Assembly: GCA_944472135.2 (NCBI GenBank) | Contig: OX235266.1 | Coordinates: 12,317,925-12,381,924 of the forward strand | Source: Trichobilharzia regenti | Taxonomy: Eukaryota > Platyhelminthes > Trematoda > Strigeidida > Schistosomatidae | Direction of reading: 5' to 3' | Length of the DNA stretch: 64,000 nucleotides | Shown: one piece after another, positions 11,527 to 22,964 of the stretch | Numbering within the stretch: position 1 is the first letter of the stretch | How the letters are laid out: each line of letters begins with the position of its first letter | Program-made: the position numbers and the translations under genes | The notes under the pieces: model-generated | The model's database searches: none | What the model saw: only the letters and a program-made list of their open reading frames with translations | Told to the model about the DNA's origin: nothing

Positions 11527-11960
11527 GCGTCAACCTGAGAAGGGTTGTAGGCGTACTGGTGTAAGTCCTACAATTCTTCAAAGGGTAGCGCATCAATGAG
11601 CAGTCCAATGTGCTTGGTGTGTGATTTTGTACATAAGTTCATATTGTATATACTGAATTGATATCATTTATCATCTAGCTGTTGGTAATTCTGTTTGTGT
11701 TCGGACGACTTCCACTTGGATCATCAACCTGAGAAGGAATGTAGGCGTACTGCTGTAAGTCCTACAGTTCTTCAAAGGTAGTTCGTCAAGGCAGAATCCA
11801 CAACATTTGATGTAGTGATTGTACATATGTTTTTGTTAAATAATTGTGTGAGTTCCAGTTATCGTAATTGTTGGTTAATCTTGTTTGTGTCCGGACATTC
11901 CACAACTTACAATCGTCAACGTGAGAAGGGTTGTAGGCGTACTGGTGTAAGTCCTGCGAT
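11527..11960 (+). ncRNA. Three tandem hairpins in the BEL/Pao 3' noncoding region
   Basis: Just after gag, a block is repeated three times at a spacing of about 192-195 bp, each with the potential hairpin TGTAGG..CCTACA around TAC-TGNT-GTA. Positions are 11545-11573, 11740-11766 and 11932-11958. The third keeps pairing through G-U wobbles (CCTGCG). The same set recurs after 27096 and after 23475. A role in RNA packaging, export or trans-mobilisation is inference. Confidence 0.55.
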
Positions 11961-12678
11961 TCTTCAAAGGAATTCCATCAAGATGTGATCCGCGAGTTTT
12001 TGTGTACAGTTTGTATATATGTGTGGTGTGTCATATCAATTGGTGTTTTTTGGACTAATTGTGTTTACTTGTTGTTTTCGTACCTTAATGTTATTGCATA
12101 ATTTTGTTAAAATTTTCGTCGTGATTACTTCTGAAGTTGTTTCTAGTCTTCTACATCCGTGAATGAATTGATTGATGTTAGGGACAGCAGATGGGTCGTA
12201 TACGCCGGGGAGGCTAGGCTATTGCTGAGAATGAAATGCATACGGAGATAATTGTTAGGTGCGGTCCCACACTCCGGGGAGCGGGAGTGTAGACGACTGA
12301 AGCTCGCATACGTCACCGTTACTAGAATTGAGGCAGAGTGAGTGACAAGCGATTTCAGTGGTAATTGGTGGTGAATAGATAAGAGGATGTGCGTGGAGTA
12401 TCGTGAGGTGGTGCTATGGTCACGTTGCATTCTGCAAGAGTCATTCTAGCAAGTGGCGATTGTGTTGCAAGGTGTCAAGAGGACACCTTTAACTGGAAGG
12501 CGCAGGTCGTCAGCGATGTGTGAGATTGTGCTGTGGGTATGATTGTGGTGTGTTGGCTTTTCTGTTTGTTTTCCATTTCAGCTCTGTCCGTGTGACCCAG
12601 GTTCTCGCAATGGCATCCAAGTCAACGTGTATTGGTCGTGATAGAATAAAAGGGTTGGATCACTTTTTGGCCGGGGAG
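11961..12678 (+). other. BEL/Pao internal 3' region, non-coding
   Basis: No conserved protein frame. The region is repeated in both other internal regions of this family, so it is part of the element. A T-rich stretch and the final GGCCGGGGAG before the LTR at 12679 sit where a polypurine tract is expected, though the tract is short. Confidence 0.5.
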
Positions 12679-13037
12679 TGTCAATGTAGTTGAAGATTGA
12701 ACGATCAATTCTTGGTTGTTTGCTCAAAATCAACTTCCCCAATTTTCGCGGAGGCATCAATACGACAGTCATCGTCTCATCGGTCGCTGTTCAGAAAGAA
12801 GTCAGGAGACAACCGTCAGAAGTAATATTGTGATTTATTATTGTAATATTTGTTCACAGACCTTAGTGGAATTATTTTTTATATGTTGGTGTTACAATAA
12901 AGAATTCCCAAGCGGCCAATCAGTGTTTTGGTTTTTTCGTCCGTTATTATTAACAAGCGTTTTTGAGAAACTTCAAGGAACATCGTGAGCCCGAGCGTAG
13001 CAAGAGCTGGGCATCAAAGCTTTACATGACATGCTCG
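12679..13037 (+). repeat. 3' LTR of BEL/Pao copy 1
   Basis: Matches the 5' LTR with small differences (AACAAGCG against AAGCG). The last 25 bases diverge from the other copies, and the sequence runs directly into LINE-B debris at 13044. Confidence 0.8.
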
Positions 13038-13043
13038 ATTATT

Positions 13044-13856
13044 CTAGTTTGTCGCTAAGCACTCTTTTGAATGAGGCCGATGTACCTGCTTGACGCATTT
13101 CTATTGGCAGTTTATTCCATATCTGTGCATACCTAATCAAGTAAAACTTTTGCCTGGTAGCTGTTTCACATTGTTCGATAGCTACTGTACCCTTAGTGTG
13201 TCTTAGTTTGTAGCCACTGTCATCTGAAAGTCGAATGCCATTAGTAGAGGTAAAAACTAAGTGGTTTAGAAGCTTATAGTAAAGTGTTAAGTTTAGTCTC
13301 AGGCGTCTTAGCCATAGTGTTTCTAATCCTAGGGTGTCACATCTAGTGGAGTAGTTCGCACCATTTTCGGTTCCGAGTAATTTTGACGTGAAGTACCTCT
13401 GCACTCCCTCGACTTTCAATTTGTCCTTTATGCGTATACTACTATACATGAATGAACATTAATCAAATAAAGGACGCACACAAACCTTGTACGACAGAAT
13501 TCTGGACTCATTTCTGTAAAAGTTCCTGAGTAGAAAGCCGATAAGTCTGCGTGACTTTGACACTTGTTTGGAGATATGTTCAGAAAATGATAAGTCATGT
13601 GAGTATTTCAGTCCTAGGTCCGATACAGATTCCAGTCGTAAGAGTGCATGGCCTTGAATTGTCAGGTCAAGTTCTAAATTGTTGCAACCTATGCAGAACC
13701 AGCCACATTTGTCGACATTAAACTGGAGTTGCCAGGTGTCACACCATCTATTCATTTTTTCTAATTCTTGCTGTATGGCGTTTGCTGTTATTCCGAGATC
13801 TGTGTTCTTGCATTCATAGGTCACTTTTAAGTCATCTGCATATAGTATTGGTTTAT
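13044..13856 (-). pseudogene. LINE-B fragment, C-terminal half of RT
   Basis: The minus strand encodes two adjacent frames that match the last part of the RT ORF at 17393-19312: a WCDTWQLQFNVDKCGW block, then SSIRIKDKLKVEGVQRYF to the C-terminus. They are separated by a frame break near 13455. The catalytic YADD region is absent because the match ends at about 13856. This is the body of the LINE whose 3' UTR lies at 8675-9067. Confidence 0.85.
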
Positions 13857-13869
13857 GAAACTGATTTTT

Positions 13870-14110
13870 TGGGAATCAAGATAATTGTGCCAGCATAGGT
13901 TACATATAATGATAATGAGTAGCAGTGTTTCTCTCCTGAAATACTACCAGTCAGTGCTGAATATGTGCCGTGAGGGCTGGAACAACGCCGATAAGCAAAC
14001 CCAGTAGGCTCTGATCTACTCTTGAAAATGCCTTGAAAAAGGACAGGGAGCTGAATTAGTACCAGTCATGCTGGAAACCAACGCTGAGCCCTGGTCTGAT
14101 GATCTTGTTT
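13870..14110 (+). repeat. Decayed end of the CACTA-like transposon family
   Basis: Resembles 36840-37020 in the transposon palindrome: CAGTCAGTGCTGAA, then GATAAGCAAACCC-GTAGG, TGATCTACTC and GAATTAG..CCAGTCATGCTG. These short subterminal repeats mark the element ends. No transposase sequence accompanies them. Confidence 0.55.
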
Positions 14111-15180
14111 AAGTGTTGCCGCAAAGATAGCATGTGAGAGAAAAGTTACTCGCCAATGCCACTGGCTAGTATTTGTCCTGTATATCACACACTGGCAGAA
14201 ATCTAAATTTACGGGCTAGTGGATAGTCTTGCAGGTTGAGTGCTCTACGAGCTCATGAGGAATAGCACTCCTGAAGAGTCACAAACTGAAACAAGACACC
14301 AGTTCAGTACTCTCTTGTCTCTTAACGGTCCTCTAACTGATATCAGCTTTAATCGAACCCCAAACAAAGACTACTATTTTCAAATAATTATATATGGGCA
14401 TTACACCTTCAACGGTACAGACAGAAGGTGTTAGACCCAGACAGGTTAATCTCACTGTAGGAGTGCAAAAGGACCTAAGGATTCGGTGAAGAAAGATATA
14501 ATGCACTACGGCAGAGCATATTACGCCGGTTTAGATGTTCCTATAGGATTCATGCAGTTGTGTAACAGCTTGCTTACCACCAAAGCAAGTTGCTAACACC
14601 ATCACCAGGGATTAAGGGCGAACCCCCTCTACTATCATGTGTCATCGGTGAGGCGCTTCCCCTGGGCAACCATCAAGCCAGCAGTGCTGTCACTGTGCTT
14701 TGGAGAGGATGAATTATAAAATACCCAACAACAAAGTCTTCTGCACAGAAAGAACCTTCCACAGTCCATCTCCTGAGAGATTGTGTGGCTGAACTTTACA
14801 GGTCGTCCTACGGACCCTGAAATCATGCAACACTAACAGCCTTTTTTCTCCTGGTTACTTGAAATATACATCAACTACTGTGGTGTGGATGCACATCATT
14901 TGACACGCCATCGTGTTACGTTAGTTCGTTCACGATCCCTAGCTAGTTAAGCAGTCAACCTTGCACTACGATTAATACCTCATAATTTGGACGACCTTGA
15001 CATGCTTTTTTATTGGTAAGCTACATTTGCTCGGCTACATAAAACTCTTGTTTCTCTGATGCTTCCAACCAGGAAGTTTCGGAATGTGATACAATTATTT
15101 TACTTTCAAACACTGAACTTGTGGATATAATCTTGTTGACTTGTAATACCTATGACAATCTGTATGGAATATTTTGGCTG
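14111..15180. other. Mixed repeat debris, no gene
   Basis: Around 14220-14370 there is a heavily decayed copy of the hammerhead-bearing SINE: CAGTACTCTC, then CTAACTGATATCAGCTTTAA and a degenerate tRNA-like head before it. The rest shows no protein-like frame or recognised repeat. Confidence 0.4.
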
Positions 15181-16510
15181 TTTAACTAAGCTGCCCAGGT
15201 TGCAAATGAGATGAAAAGATGCGGAATTCAAGTACTAGGAATATACGAAAGCAGACGGAATGGGAGTGGAGCTACCAAATCGTCAACGTGAGAGACGATG
15301 ATCTACTCCGTTTACCCAGAAGACGATAGAGTTTGCGGCTATCATGATGTCACCAACGGCGATGAAGGCCCTCATACAAGTGGGGGGGGCAGGGTAATGA
15401 CCGTGAGATTCAACTCAAAGGGAAAGAAAGTGACATTTATACAATGCTATGCACCTACAAACAACTCAGACATGGAAAAGAAAGAAGAATTCTGCAGACA
15501 ACTACAGGCAGAAATGGAAAATACTCCAGTTGGTGACATTGAAATACTAATGGGAGACATGAACGCCAAAGTGGGACCAGACAACACAGGAAGGGAACTG
15601 ATCATGGATAGAGAAGCTCTTGGAGAGATGAGTGAAAATGAATAACTCTTCACCGACTTCTGCGCCTTCGATGAACTGGTGATTGGCGGCAGCATGTATA
15701 AACACAAAGATATCCACAAGGCTACATAGGTGTCACCAGATGGGCGAACCAAAAACCAAACTGACTTAATCTCAATGCTGCTCAAGGAAGTGGAGACGCA
15801 GCCTACTGGACACAAAAGTAAGAAGAGGAACAGACGTTGGCTCAGACCACTATCTCGTACACTCCAAATCATATTAAAAGCTTTCAGAGAAACAGGAGCT
15901 GCAGATAGACCACGAGCCCAGTTCTATACTCAAAAACTAAAGGTTCAGGCCACAGGGGACATCTTCACTGCAAACTTCAGGAAAAACCCGAAATACAAAT
16001 CAAAACTGGCAAGAGACCCGCAACGAAAATCACTGGGACAGCCTGAAAGCAGTGTGGAGCCAAACCTGCATGGAAGTTCCGGATAGAAAGAATAGATAGG
16101 ACAAACAGTGACTCACTAAGGACACATGGAGACCAATAGAAGAGAGAAGGATGCTGAATCAAAAGATTATCCAGTGCATCGAAGAGCAACAAAGGCAGGA
16201 TTTGAATCAAAGCTACAATACTTTGAACAAAAGAGTAAATAAGAGTGCCAGGGAAGACAAAAGACAATATTATAAAGCCACGGCAAGTGAAGCAGAACAA
16301 GCTAAAGGAGACGTCACAACACTCTACCAAACAATAAGTTCGACACAAATTAAGCCAGTGATGACAACGGAAAGTCAATCAACAAAGAGGTGCAGCGAAA
16401 GAAACACTGGGTTGGACACTTCGAAAGACTTCAAAAGGGCTTCATGACACCACTAATGGAGAAGGTGTGGAACGAGGGTAGGGTACCCGATGATTGGAAG
16501 AAAGGATACT
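15180..16510 (+). pseudogene. RTE-like LINE fragment, endonuclease part, broken
   Basis: Plus-strand frames read as an apurinic-like endonuclease of the RTE clade: VTFIQCYAPTNNSDMEKKEE, then ILMGDMNAKVGPDNTGRE, GEMSENE, a DFCAFDELVIGGS block and VSPDGRTKNQTD. Stops interrupt these at about 15643 and 15727. Further on come SEAEQAKGDVTTLYQTISS and a trace of the RT start (VPDDWKKGYLFKL near 16480). There are at least three frame breaks. A related fragment enters at the right edge (63836-64000). Confidence 0.8.
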
Positions 16511-16529
16511 TATTCAAACTAAAGAAATA

Positions 16530-19366
16530 AACAGATTTATTCTCATAGTACAGTACATGAGGGACGCCAGTTTACAGGCATCATCAAATTGTTACAGAAA
16601 TAGGACCATATTATTCAGTCACAATTTACAGTCGATAGCAAAATATGTTTAACATGTACACTGGAGATTATACATACACTTGATAAATGTTAATCCCAAT
16701 AGTATAAAACATCCTTTTCACTTATGTACAATCATTTCTGTGCATAGTTGGAGATTGTCAGTGAGTGCAACACATCAGGAAATACAGAAGTATTGTCTTC
16801 GCATTAACAAAAAAACCAGGTCTTTGGTGGATGGGTTATAAGTGCCTGGGAAAAAAATAAAGCTTGAAGTCAATTTTCGTACATAATATGTTGTGTGCAG
16901 AATCCTTGAATTATAGTTCATTGATGTGTTATTTTGAAATCAGTGATTTGTTTATCTCATTTGATCTGCAATGTCATTGTTGGGAGTAAAATACATAAGC
17001 TTTAGACGCATTAATTAATGGATTTCTACTGCTTGTGGGTATTTACTTCTCGTGAGGAAGGTTTTTGAATTTTAGTTGTTCCGACAGGAGTTGTGGATAT
17101 TGACTGCTCAGCAACATTATGGATATAAGTTCATCACATTATCTTAGGAATGTTGGGTTGTAGTTGGTGAGGCATATATGATGTCCGACGAGCGTACATC
17201 TGTCCATGTGATGTTGTGGTGAGTTATACCTTTTTCATGTTCTGGGTTTATGTCCATTTTATTCCACTTATTGTGTTGGGTAGAAGTTTTACAAACGAAA
17301 CTTCTTGTCTGTTTGAGGGTAAGTATCTTAATCGTTAATGTTTTATCTAAAATTATAAATATAGGCAAAAACAACAGGTGTAGTATTTAAGCTTATACAT
17401 TAAATGGACCTATAATTTCGGAGGCTCTCAGATAGGAACTAGGACTACTATCGTTTGCAAACTCTTGTAGTTTGTCGTTAAGCACTTTTTTGAATGAGGC
17501 CAATGTACCTGCTTGACGCATTTCCATTGGTAGTTTATTCCATATCTGTGCATACCTAATCAAATAAAACTTTTGCCTGGTAGCTGTTTTACATTGTTCG
17601 ATAGCTACTGTACCCTTAGTGTGTCTTAGTTTGTAGCCACTGTCATCTGAAAGTCGAATGCCATTAGTAGAGGTAAAAACTAAGTGGTTTAGAAGCTTAT
17701 AGTAAAGTGTTAAGTTTAGTCTCAGGCGTCTTAGCCATAGTGTTTCTAATCCTAGGGTGTCACATCTAGTGGAGTAGTTCGCACCATTTTCGGTTCCGAG
17801 TAATTTTGACGTGAAGTACCTCTGCACTCCCTCGACTTTCAATTTGTCCTCTATGCGTATACTACTATACATGAATGAACAGTAATCAAATAAAGGACGC
17901 ACACAAACCTTGTACAACAGAATTCTGGACTCATTTCTGTAAAAGTTCCTGAGTAGAAAGCCGATAAGTCTGCGTGACTTTGACACTTGTTTGGAGATAT
18001 GTTCAGAAAATGATAAGTCATGTGAGTATTTCAGTCCTAGGTCCAATACAGATTCCAGTCGTAAGAGTGCATGGCCTTGAATTGTCAGGTCAAGTTCTAA
18101 ATTGTTGCAACCTATGCAGAGCCAGCCACATTTGTCGACATTAAACTGGAGTTGCCAGGTGTCACACCATCTATCCATTTTTTCTAATTCTTGCTGTATG
18201 GCGTTTACTGTTATTCCGAGATCTGTGTTCTTGCATTTATAGGTCACTTTTAAGTCATCTGCATATAGTATTGGTTTACCAACACTAAAGCATTCACAGA
18301 TACTGTTTATATATATTATGAATAGGAGTGGGCCTAATACACTTCCCTGGATTACACCACTACTTACAGGTTTAGGCCTTGAGATTATCGAGCCAACTTT
18401 TGTTATCTGACTTCTGTCACAGAGAAATGATTTTATCCAGCTCAGGAGAGGGTCACATATCCCTAGTGAGCATAACCTGCTGACTAGCAGATTATGGGGG
18501 ACTCTATCGAAGGCTTTTGTTATATCGAAATATAGCACAATTACTAGTTCTCTGTTGTCCCTGCTTCGTGTAACTTCATTGAAAAAGTCTATGTGACAGG
18601 TCACACATGATCTCTTTTTGAGGAATCCGTGTTGTGATGGATTGATAAGTTCATGTTCTAGTAAGTTGTCTGACACTTGGTCTTTAACCACTTTCTCCAT
18701 TATTCGTGATATTACCGGTGTTATATTAATAGGTCTATAGTTGCATGCACTGGTTTTGGCCCCTGCTTTGTGCTTAGGTAATATGTATGTGGTTTTCCAC
18801 ACTTCAGGATAAGTTCCAGTTTCCAGTGACAGAGTAAATATTCTAAGTAACAAGACTACCATTTCCGTGCTACCATTTTTGTATATGACAGATGGTATGT
18901 CGTCTGTTCCAGTACTGCCATTTGACTTCAATGTCTTAATCGCTGAGTCTATATTTTGTATATTAAAATCTATTTCTCCTAATTTGTGGTTACTTTTGCA
19001 GGTCATTTGGAAATTTGGGGTCGGGTGCACTCTGGTGTCATTGCAAAACCACTCACTGAGGAGTTCACTTATAACCTGGGGATCGTTGTATATTACACCC
19101 CTATGTTCCAAGATGCTTACATTATTGTCTTTACTGCTTTTTAGACGTTTTTGCAATATCCTACAAAGTTCCTGAGTTTTGGTGTTACCCATTAGCGCTT
19201 TATTTTCCTCATGTTGTGACTTCATTTTGTGTTTCTCTTCAAGCAGTTTAAGAGTTTCATGTATTTGGTTTAACGCATTAAATTCCTTAAATACATGGTA
19301 TTTCCTTTCCAATTTCTTTAGTTTTAGTCGCGTTTTTCGGTCAATAAATGGAGTTGGTGTCTTTTT
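16530..19366 (-). mobile_element. LINE-B, 5'-truncated non-LTR retrotransposon
   Basis: Comprises an RT ORF (17393-19312) and about 860 bp of 3' UTR that ends near 16530 with an AATAAA on the minus strand. The element is cut at its 5' side at 19367, where LTR-like repeat A begins, so endonuclease and ORF1 are missing. Such 5' truncation is normal for target-primed reverse transcription. Another copy is scattered over 8675-9067 and 13044-13856. Confidence 0.82.
17393..19312 (-). CDS. Reverse transcriptase ORF of LINE-B, endonuclease missing
   Basis: The 639-residue open frame is a non-LTR reverse transcriptase that copies its own RNA at a nicked target. Visible motifs, in order, are: DSAIKTLKSNGSTGTDDIPS, YRPINITPVISRIMEKV, QHGFLKKRSC, IVLYFDITKAFDRVPH (first Asp), GVIQGSVLGPLLFIIYIN, and YADD (catalytic pair, near residue 352), then a C-terminal WNKLP block. 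The layout is of the CR1/Jockey group rather than RTE. There is no endonuclease domain in front, so the copy is immobile despite the intact RT frame. The first ATG is internal to the original ORF2 and not a natural start. Confidence 0.88.
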   Translation of the reverse strand: MERKYHVFKEFNALNQIHETLKLLEEKHKMKSQHEENKALMGNTKTQELCRILQKRLKSSKDNNVSILEHRGVIYNDPQVISELLSEWFCNDTRVHPTPNFQMTCKSNHKLGEIDFNIQNIDSAIKTLKSNGSTGTDDIPSVIYKNGSTEMVVLLLRIFTLSLETGTYPEVWKTTYILPKHKAGAKTSACNYRPINITPVISRIMEKVVKDQVSDNLLEHELINPSQHGFLKKRSCVTCHIDFFNEVTRSRDNRELVIVLYFDITKAFDRVPHNLLVSRLCSLGICDPLLSWIKSFLCDRSQITKVGSIISRPKPVSSGVIQGSVLGPLLFIIYINSICECFSVGKPILYADDLKVTYKCKNTDLGITVNAIQQELEKMDRWCDTWQLQFNVDKCGWLCIGCNNLELDLTIQGHALLRLESVLDLGLKYSHDLSFSEHISKQVSKSRRLIGFLLRNFYRNESRILLYKVCVRPLFDYCSFMYSSIRIEDKLKVEGVQRYFTSKLLGTENGANYSTRCDTLGLETLWLRRLRLNLTLYYKLLNHLVFTSTNGIRLSDDSGYKLRHTKGTVAIEQCKTATRQKFYLIRYAQIWNKLPMEMRQAGTLASFKKVLNDKLQEFANDSSPSSYLRASEIIGPFNV

Positions 19367-19746
19367 TCATGGTAGCACGCACAACACTTTTGGCCTGACT
19401 CACCAAAATAATTGAGGTGCAGTTTTATGCATCAGCTTGACAGTTTGACATGGCATGCAACTGGTGATGGTGCGGAGCAAGAGGGGGTGATCCGGCACAA
19501 ATCACATAGGGCTCACGAATTCCGGGAAACAAAATTGTTAGTCTGTTTGCACAGACTCCAGATTGCTTCCACTTGGCTTCAACGAGAGACGACGGTCATC
19601 ATTCCTGTGTGGCTATCAATCCTGGTAGACCTGAGTGTCAGCCACACTAACCGCTGACTCTGAACACTGCCCAAAATAATAGAAGAAGAGTATAACACTT
19701 GTTGCTGTTGAAGGTTGTATTTGTTGGCGCCGATTTGGAAACAGCA
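19367..19746 (+). repeat. LTR-like repeat A, copy 2
   Basis: Near-identical to 8268-8660. To its right lies unassigned sequence and then Ty3/Gypsy RNase H debris, which supports, without proving, that A is a Gypsy-type LTR. Confidence 0.5.
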
Positions 19747-19859
19747 TGCAGTTAGATATTCATACCACAACGAAGCCTGGTAGGTCTAGTTTTTTGTCCA
19801 CTGTGTGACTAAGGCTACACACATACAATTTTCTTTCGGATATATGTGAAATGGCCTCA

Positions 19860-20410
19860 TGCTCAATCGACTTTCAAATCTTCCTGGGTATGGTACGATA
19901 AGCCGTGATGTACGGCACCATGTTCACGTATGCTCCTGACTCTTCGTCCTCTACGTAATCCCTTCTTCCCTTTCATATATCTTTCATCACTGGTAAAAAC
20001 CGATTTAAAATCAGGTTGAAGAATTGCATTTGGTGGGAATTCGTCTGTTTTCGCGTTTAGCGCGTACGTGAGGAGCTTGTTGTATGTGAAGATCCTGAAT
20101 GGTCTGGCCTCCACCTTATGGCGAATTTGTTTAACTTTTGCTAGTTTGCTAGCGACTCTCCACCATGAGTTAAGTACCTTGTTCCTGCAGGATTAGGCGG
20201 TGTAAAAATAAGCTAATGGCTTCCAGCTATTTTCTACATGTTGGTATAGAGCTGTTCTCACAGCCTTATGTGGTGCTTCTGCCATTAATGAGAGAGGGGT
20301 ATCTGGATTAGGATTTTTCAGGGTTGTGGCTTCTCCAATGTCTCTTTCGACAGTGCAACTGCGTTGGATGCCTCCTTTGACAGCTGAAATTCTTTTGGCT
20401 CTCACCTCAA
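19860..20410 (-). pseudogene. Ty3/Gypsy pol remnant, RNase H region
   Basis: Two minus-strand frames read as the RT/RNase H junction of a Gypsy polyprotein. 20405-20193 carries LKNPNPDTPLSLMAEA and a SWKPLAYF block. 20114-19863 carries RPFRIFTYNKLLTYALNAKT and FTSDERYMKGK. The RNase H Asp usually found after LSLMTD is Glu/Ala here and frames are broken between the pieces, so it is dead. RT core and integrase are absent. Confidence 0.8.
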
Positions 20411-20738
20411 TGCATCAGGCAGGGGCTGCGTATGTTTTTGCGCAGCTAGGCATAGGAGATAAATAGAAATTGACCGACACCAGAAAACACCGGAGTTGTG
20501 TTAAGGAAGCCGTAGGGGACAGCACTTGATGGTGTCCACCTTTCTTGGCATCGGCTAGATCCCAATGCTATGGATGGCGTGCACCGAGGGCTCCAACTGT
20601 TTCTGCCCTAGAACACATTTAATTTGATTATCACCCAGTTGCCTTCTAGTTTGCGTATTAAAGTCCGAATATGATCTCCAAGTCTGTTTGTATTTGGTGG
20701 TTTGAAAGTCGCCTGTGTAATCTTTGGCGAACGACAGA
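20411..20738. other. Unassigned stretch
   Basis: No protein-like frame. It may continue the Gypsy remnant upstream on the minus strand, but I cannot recognise RT motifs in it. Confidence 0.35.
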
Positions 20739-21099
20739 TGCCAGGCACGTCTCGTGAACCGTCAATGCCCAGCTCTTGCTACGCTCAGGCTCACGCTGTT
20801 CCTTGAAGTTTCTCAAAAACGCTTGTTAATAATAACGGACGAAAAAACCAAAACACTGATTGGCGACTCGAGAATTCTTTATTGTAACACCAACATATAA
20901 GTCAAGTATGACTAAGGTTTGTGAACAAATATTACAATAATAAATCACAATATTACTTCTGACGGTTGTCTCCTGACTTCTTTCTGAACAGCGACCGATG
21001 AGACGATGACTGTCGTATTGAGGCCTCCGCGAAAATTGGGGAAGTTGATTTTGAGCAAACAACCAAGAATTGATCGTTCAATCTTCAACTACACTAACA
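20739..21099 (-). mobile_element. Solo BEL/Pao LTR with near-perfect target duplication
   Basis: A 361-bp LTR on the minus strand (starts TGTTAG at 21099, ends at 20739). Flanking 5-mers are ACAGA (20734-20738) and ACAGG (21100-21104). A lone LTR with matching flanks is the usual product of LTR-LTR recombination. The insertion split a fragment of the CACTA-like transposon. Confidence 0.82.
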
Positions 21100-21400
21100 A
21101 CAGGCGTTTCGCGATATTACCTGTTTTAATTTCTTCATCTTACGTCTTCGGAGACGATATATCAAATTACGATAGTACGATTTCGAAGCCCCATCATTTA
21201 TGTCACTAGCTTCTCTAGACGGCATCAGTTGACCGGAGAAGGGTGGCGTAATTACAACCGCAGAAATGAATACTTCAATAATGAACCTTATATCCGATCA
21301 TTTTGTAAAAGGCATAAGGCACAATGATGGGCTTTGCCAAAGTCCCCTGTAACGTAAAGGTCACGCGTGACCTACGATCCCCTGGATGAAAGGGTTTGTT
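21100..21400 (-). pseudogene. Fragment of the CACTA-like transposon, penultimate-exon region
   Basis: Diverged match to 43674-43930. It begins with the s motif CAGGCGTTTCGC and continues with the donor side of the intron (GATATTACCTG on plus), then the exon encoding the basic C-terminal stretch and the preceding intron. This independent copy shows that s is naturally contiguous with the L side of the element. Confidence 0.75.
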
Positions 21401-21871
21401 GCGCATGATTTAATTTCTCTATAGATCATCTGTCTAGTGACTTGGAGATATTATTACAAAACAAAAGAGAAAACTGTGCAGTGTAACATGTAATGACGTT
21501 ACCAATGCTTAGCGAACACAACACAGTGACTTTATGCAGATGAATAATAGCATATACTTCAGTGCTTATATACCACTGTCGTCATCTAGTAAATTGTGGT
21601 TGAATTGTATTCACCCAGTAAGCACAAACCACACAGATCTCTGAATTGACAACTTTAAAAGATGCATCAATTGAAATATGTATATGTCCTAATCAAAGAC
21701 ATAGAATAAATGTTTAGAAATTGGAAATCAATTATACTCAACTGGTCGGTAAAAAATGTGAATATCCCATTTTGTCACTGAAAATAAATGTCTCAAATTT
21801 ATTGCTGAATTACATACAACTGGTAAAGATTCTTATACATCTCAATGTACTTTCAAAACCACCAATGCATC
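21401..21871. other. Intergenic, nothing recognised
   Basis: No gene-like frame or identified repeat; the left end may still belong to the transposon fragment. Confidence 0.4.
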
Positions 21872-22236
21872 TGTCAGCCAACTCTCAGAAATTGTCAGTG
21901 TCCAGCTCTTACTACTCTGGACCTCACACTGTCCCTCGAAGACTTTCAGAAACAATTTGTAATAACCAACGCGGAAAACGAGAACACTTATTGGCGACTC
22001 AAGAATCCTTTATTCTTACGCCAACATGTAACCAACAATAATGTTATTACACAAGGTCAAAGAATGAATGCTATAACAATAAATCACGAAAATACTTCTG
22101 ATAGTTTTCTCTCTTCCACTGAACAGCGAACGATGAGACGGTGACTGATGGATTGATGACTCCGCAAAAAGTATGAAGGAGTTGGGTTTGAACAAACAAC
22201 CATGAATTGATCGTTCAATCTTCAACTAAATTGACA
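21872..22236 (-). mobile_element. Older solo BEL/Pao LTR with perfect target duplication
   Basis: A 365-bp diverged LTR on the minus strand. It starts TGTCAATTTAG and ends GGCTGACA. It is flanked on both sides by GCATC (21867-21871 and 22237-22241). Divergence from the other LTRs indicates an older insertion. Confidence 0.85.
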
Positions 22237-22606
22237 GCATCCAAATGGTATGTGACTCATCACACTACACTCATATACCAAAAATTTCAAACACCATTAT
22301 AATATGGTAAATCATTAATTCTGCCATCTGTCTTCCTGTAAATATCCGTGTGAAAGTAAAAGTCTTTTCGCTTCGACGCATATTTTGTTGTCCTGACCAA
22401 TATCTTCTACCTTGACACGGTGGTTAGTCTTGCATATCATAATGCCCCAAAGCGCTGCACTAGGTCGATCGAATGTTCCTACAGGCTGTATCATGTCAAA
22501 AGTACCGTTTAGATAGTGGCCAGACTAAAAGCGGTAGCCATCAAAGTGTTGCTCACATTATTCGAGGGTCTGGGGGTGAGTTCCCACTAACGAGGAATAA
22601 ACATGC
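22237..22606. other. Spacer, no gene
   Basis: Unremarkable sequence between two LTR insertions. It includes an old SINE-like stretch around 22430-22560 that I cannot place in a family. Confidence 0.35.
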
Positions 22607-22964
22607 TGTCAATGTAGCTGAAGATTGAACGATCAATTCATGGTTGTTTGCTCAAAATCAACTTCCCCAATTTTCGCGGAGGCCTCAATACGACAGTCAT
22701 CGTCTCATCGGTCGCTGTTCAGAAAGAAGTCAGGAGACAACCGTCAGAAGTAATATTGTGATTTATTATTGTAATATTTGTTCACAAATCTTAGTCATAC
22801 TTGACTTATATGTTGGTGTTACAATAAAGAATTCTCGAGTCGCCAATCGGTGTTTTGGTTTTTTCGTCCGTTATTACTAAGCGTTTCTGAAAAACTTCAA
22901 GGAACAGCGTGAGCCTGAGCGTAGCAAGAGCTGGGCATTAACGGTTTACGAGACGTGACTGACA

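Larger units (their letters stand above)
9068..13037 (+). mobile_element. Non-autonomous BEL/Pao LTR retrotransposon, copy 1
   Basis: Two direct LTRs (9068-9426 and 12679 to about 13037) flank an internal region of about 3.25 kb. That region encodes only a gag protein and contains no protease, RT, RNase H or integrase frame. LTRs start TGTCAA and end in a CA-type terminus. The right LTR's last 25 bases are altered and no target duplication is found there, consistent with a deletion at that junction. The element must rely on enzymes from an autonomous relative. Its LTRs differ as a subfamily from those at 22607-28612 in the stretch before TTATATGTTGG. Confidence 0.82.

Noticed and set aside
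9453..12678. A gag-pol frameshift in the BEL/Pao element
   Set aside because: There is no pol frame of any kind after gag to be reached; the region is non-coding in all three internal regions.
15447..15872. Minus-strand ORF of 141 codons
   Set aside because: It is the antisense shadow of the RTE endonuclease pseudogene, whose plus-strand motifs are clear.
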